Positions 34,301-35,404 of a stretch of 35,404 nucleotides of DNA are shown piece after piece. The translations under genes and the position numbers were made by a program. This stretch comes from Clostridia bacterium (GTDB lineage Bacteria; Bacillota; Clostridia; Oscillospirales; Acutalibacteraceae). Under the pieces are notes generated by a model that searched no databases, was not told where the DNA came from, and worked only from the letters and a program-made list of their open reading frames with translations. Position 1 is the stretch's first letter. Each line of letters begins with the position of its first letter. Location: contig JAFXLD010000083.1 of assembly GCA_017531385.1 (NCBI GenBank), positions 1 to 35,404 on the forward strand. Direction: 5' to 3'.

Positions 34301-34892
34301 CCATATCGCACATTTCTTTAAGATCGTCGAAATCCCAGATTTCGATCTTCTGGAGTTCGTGTGATGTTCTGAAACCGTCGAAGAAGTTGATGAAGGGAAC
34401 TCTGCCCTTGATTGATGCAAGGTGAGCAACAGCACCAAGGTCCATAACTTCCTGAGTGTTTGTTTCTGCGAGCATAGCGAAACCTGTCTGACGGCAAGCA
34501 TAAACGTCTGAATGATCGCCGAAAATGTTAAGCGCATGAGAAGCTACGCAACGAGCTGATACGTGGAATACGCAAGGAAGAAGTTCACCTGCGATTTTGT
34601 ACATGTTGGGGATCATAAGAAGAAGACCCTGAGAAGCTGTGTATGTTGTGGTAAGAGCACCTGCGTTAAGTGAGCCGTGAACTGTACCTGCAGCACCTGC
34701 TTCTGATTCCATTTCGGAAACCTTTACGGTTGTGCCGAAAATGTTCTTGAGACCCTGAGCTGACCACTGGTCAACATAGTCTGCCATAGGGCTTGAGGGT
34801 GTGATGGGATAAATGCCTGCTACTTCGGTAAACGCATAGGAAACGTGAGCCGCAGCGTTGTTACCGTCCATAGTTTTCATTTTTCTTGCCAT
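31350..34892 (-). CDS. nifJ: Pyruvate:ferredoxin (flavodoxin) oxidoreductase
   Basis: PFOR oxidises pyruvate with CoA to acetyl-CoA and CO2, reducing ferredoxin. The 1180-residue single-chain form carries, in order, the pyruvate-binding domain with GIYPITPSSPM, the CoA-binding/gamma region, two [4Fe-4S] motifs (Cys693/696/699/703 and Cys748/751/754/758), and the TPP domain with GSCAGCAETAY and NATGCSSIWGG. ATG 34892 follows AAGGAGG; an 18-codon upstream extension has no ribosome binding site. Its reduced ferredoxin is the natural substrate of the Rnf complex in this window. A promoter overlapped by a long inverted repeat lies upstream. Confidence 0.97.
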   Translation of the reverse strand: MARKMKTMDGNNAAAHVSYAFTEVAGIYPITPSSPMADYVDQWSAQGLKNIFGTTVKVSEMESEAGAAGTVHGSLNAGALTTTYTASQGLLLMIPNMYKIAGELLPCVFHVSARCVASHALNIFGDHSDVYACRQTGFAMLAETNTQEVMDLGAVAHLASIKGRVPFINFFDGFRTSHELQKIEIWDFDDLKEMCDMDAVDAFRKRALNPERPVMRGSHENGDIFFQHREACNQYYDAMPAIVEEYMDKVNAKLGTDYKLFNYYGAPDAERVIIAMGSICDVAEEVIDYLTAQGEKVGLVKVRLYRPFSTEKLIEAIPATATKIAVLDRTKEPGSIGEPLYMDVVTALASKGIVKTVVGGRYGLGSKDTPPSSIFAVYDELAKDAPKAQFTLGINDDVTMLSLEEKPAPNTAAAGTIECKFWGLGGDGTVGANKDSIKIIGDHTDKYVQAYFQYDSKKTGGITISHLRFGDQPIKSPYYINKADFVACHNPSYVEKGFKMVQDVKPGGVYLINCQWTPEELAEKLDAASKRYIAQNNIQLYTVNAIDIAAQIGLGKRTNTVLQSAFFSLAKVLPAEEAIGYMKEKAQKFMKKGKEIVEMNEKAIDMGASAYVKIDVPADWANAADADAATVAGDSKLVKMVNNIMNPVGKMDGDSLPVSAFMDHADGTFEQGASAFEKRGVAVMVPEWNEATCAKCNKCSFVCPHATIRPFAMTDEEVAAAPANIKVAPKAIPKTEYKYTLAVSPMDCMGCGVCIGVCPTNSLKMVARETQDNMQPVFDYCVANVTEKEEVSSAVNVIASQYKKPLLEFSGSCAGCAETAYARLITQLFGDRMYISNATGCSSIWGGPAATSPYTTDANGHGPAWANSLFEDNAEHGFGMYLGQEAVRESLMAEVEAMAADENAPAEFKAAAEKYLATKNDGKANAAATKELVAALEAGAANGCDKCASVLKNKEFLAKKSVWIFGGDGWAYDIGFGGLDHVLAQGRDVNVMVFDTEVYSNTGGQASKASQVGQVAQFAAAGKGVSKKSLAEIAMSYGYVYVAQIAMGADMNQTIKAIAEAEAYNGPSLIIGYSPCEMHSIKGGMVNCQAEMKKAVDCGYWNMFRYNPDLKAQGKNPFTLDSKEPATDAYRAFLLNEARYASLTRSFPERAEELFSQSERLAADRYAHLAKLKALYSIDE

Positions 34893-34951
34893 GGATATAT
34901 GCCTCCTTGAATTATATATACATATTAGTAATGCGGTATACACCAAATAAT

Positions 34952-34988
34952 ATAATACTACTTTACAGACAGAATGTAAAGTAGTATT
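34952..34988 (-). promoter_or_regulatory. nifJ promoter overlapped by a 14-bp perfect inverted repeat
   Basis: On the minus strand TTTACA (34975-34980) and TATTAT (34952-34957) are spaced by 17 bp. The perfect inverted repeat AATACTACTTTACA (34954-34967) and TGTAAAGTAGTATT (34975-34988), separated by 7 nt, covers the -35, the spacer and most of the -10, as expected of a repressor operator. Confidence 0.8.
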
Positions 34989-35061
34989 TAATGCAAAAAG
35001 TTATAAAATTTTATGTTTTTTTAATACAGATTGACAAAATTTTCACAAAGACCATAAATAA

Positions 35062-35096
35062 ACAATAATTTATCAGCAACGCTGATAAATTATTGT
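35062..35096. repeat. 16-bp perfect hairpin
   Basis: ACAATAATTTATCAGC (35062-35077) pairs with GCTGATAAATTATTGT (35081-35096) around AAC. Its right arm shares GATAAATTATTGT with 127-139 near the window start. Confidence 0.8.
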
Positions 35097-35206
35097 AATG
35101 ATGGTTGCCTGACGGCAAATGATGGATTGCTACGCAAAATGATGGATGACCTACGGTCAAATGATGTATTTGCCTACGGCAAACATTTCGGAAGGGCTTC
35201 GCCCTT
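35097..35206. repeat. Tandem AATGATG-hairpin units and a further hairpin
   Basis: Four imperfect 20-22-nt units begin with AATGATG and each carries a small palindrome (TTGCC-tga-CGGCAA, TTGC-tac-GCAA, TGACC-tac-GGTCA, TTGCC-tac-GGCAA) between 35097 and 35182. A perfect AAGGGC-ttc-GCCCTT hairpin follows at 35192-35206. The array is non-coding; the open frame across it on the minus strand is an artefact of the repeats. Confidence 0.75.
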
Positions 35207-35375
35207 ACCCATTTATATAGCAGAATCTGCCTTATTGGCAGCATCTGCATAATTGTGCATTATGCATTTTAGATTTACAATATAAGTGCAACAGAAAAAA
35301 AATAATGACTCATTTTAAGAAATCTTGTATAATGGAGATTGAAGAAAGAAACCAAAATACAGGAGATTAGGTAAA

Positions 35376-35404
35376 ATGAATCATTACAAACATCTTACCA
35401 TAGA
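35376..35404 (+). CDS. Start of a probable IS30-family transposase, cut by the window end
   Basis: AGGAG (35361-35365) precedes ATG 35376, whose first codons read MNHYKHLTI. The words Y-K-H-L-T at the N-terminus are typical of IS30-type transposases (usually followed by EER/EDR). TATAAT is at 35328-35333. Only nine codons are visible, so the family call is tentative; if right, the left end of the element should lie about 35270-35300. Confidence 0.5.

Noticed and set aside
35097-35182. Possible CRISPR array
   Set aside because: The units are too short (20-22 nt), lack unique spacers and differ from each other; they are palindromic intergenic units.
35011-35250. 79-codon frame on the minus strand
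   Set aside because: It runs through the palindromic repeats and has no ribosome binding site, so it is probably an artefact.

Overview
The window looks like chromosome from an anaerobic Firmicute of the Clostridia, most likely a gut or rumen Oscillospiraceae/Ruminococcus-type bacterium. The evidence is a clostridial-order Rnf complex, a single-chain pyruvate:ferredoxin oxidoreductase, a type III glutamine synthetase, a Firmicutes T-box leader and L10 leader, AGGAGG ribosome binding sites, and five secreted proteins with type I dockerins, the hallmark of cellulosome-type assemblies. No species can be named from the sequence alone.

Layout. 1-8100: a secreted dockerin region with two paralogous proteins (259-2792) whose C-terminal domains resemble chagasin-type (I42) cysteine-protease inhibitors, then type III glutamine synthetase and a small XRE regulator, then a dockerin-bearing subtilisin-like protease followed 15 bp later by a dockerin protein that ends in a domain resembling that protease's propeptide. 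8319-11024: a small membrane protein and thrS behind a T-box. 11160-15050: the conserved rpmG-secE-nusG-rplK-rplA-rplJ-rplL block with an L10 autoregulatory leader. 15113-19704 (minus strand): tRNA-Thr(CGU), recG, cysK and uxaC. 19951-27617 (plus strand): a tightly overlapped operon of apbE, a NusG-II-like protein, a Gx-type membrane protein, rnfCDGEAB and a cytidylate-kinase-like gene. 27680-31296: a large dockerin protein with a papain-like/C39-like head and InlB-type repeats, divergent from an XRE regulator. 31350-34892 (minus): the pyruvate:ferredoxin oxidoreductase. 34990-35404: palindromic repeats and the first codons of what looks like an IS30-type transposase.

How the genes work together. 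Pyruvate:ferredoxin oxidoreductase makes reduced ferredoxin, the Rnf complex couples ferredoxin oxidation by NAD+ to ion pumping, and ApbE attaches FMN to RnfG and RnfD (both acceptor threonines are visible). UxaC feeds hexuronates from pectin or xylan side chains into central metabolism. The most interesting theme is proteolysis on a cellulosome-like scaffold. Two putative proteases (subtilase; papain/C39-like) and three putative inhibitors (two chagasin-like; one free-standing S8 propeptide-like) all carry near-identical dockerins, so they could dock on the same scaffoldin. No clear scaffoldin gene is present here.

Several promoters carry well-formed, unassigned operators: four phased AGTACT sites between the papain-like gene and its XRE neighbour, a 14-bp inverted repeat lying across the PFOR promoter, a three-half-site GAACA element at uxaC, and a Rex-like GTTAA-N4-TTAAC site ahead of apbE-rnf.
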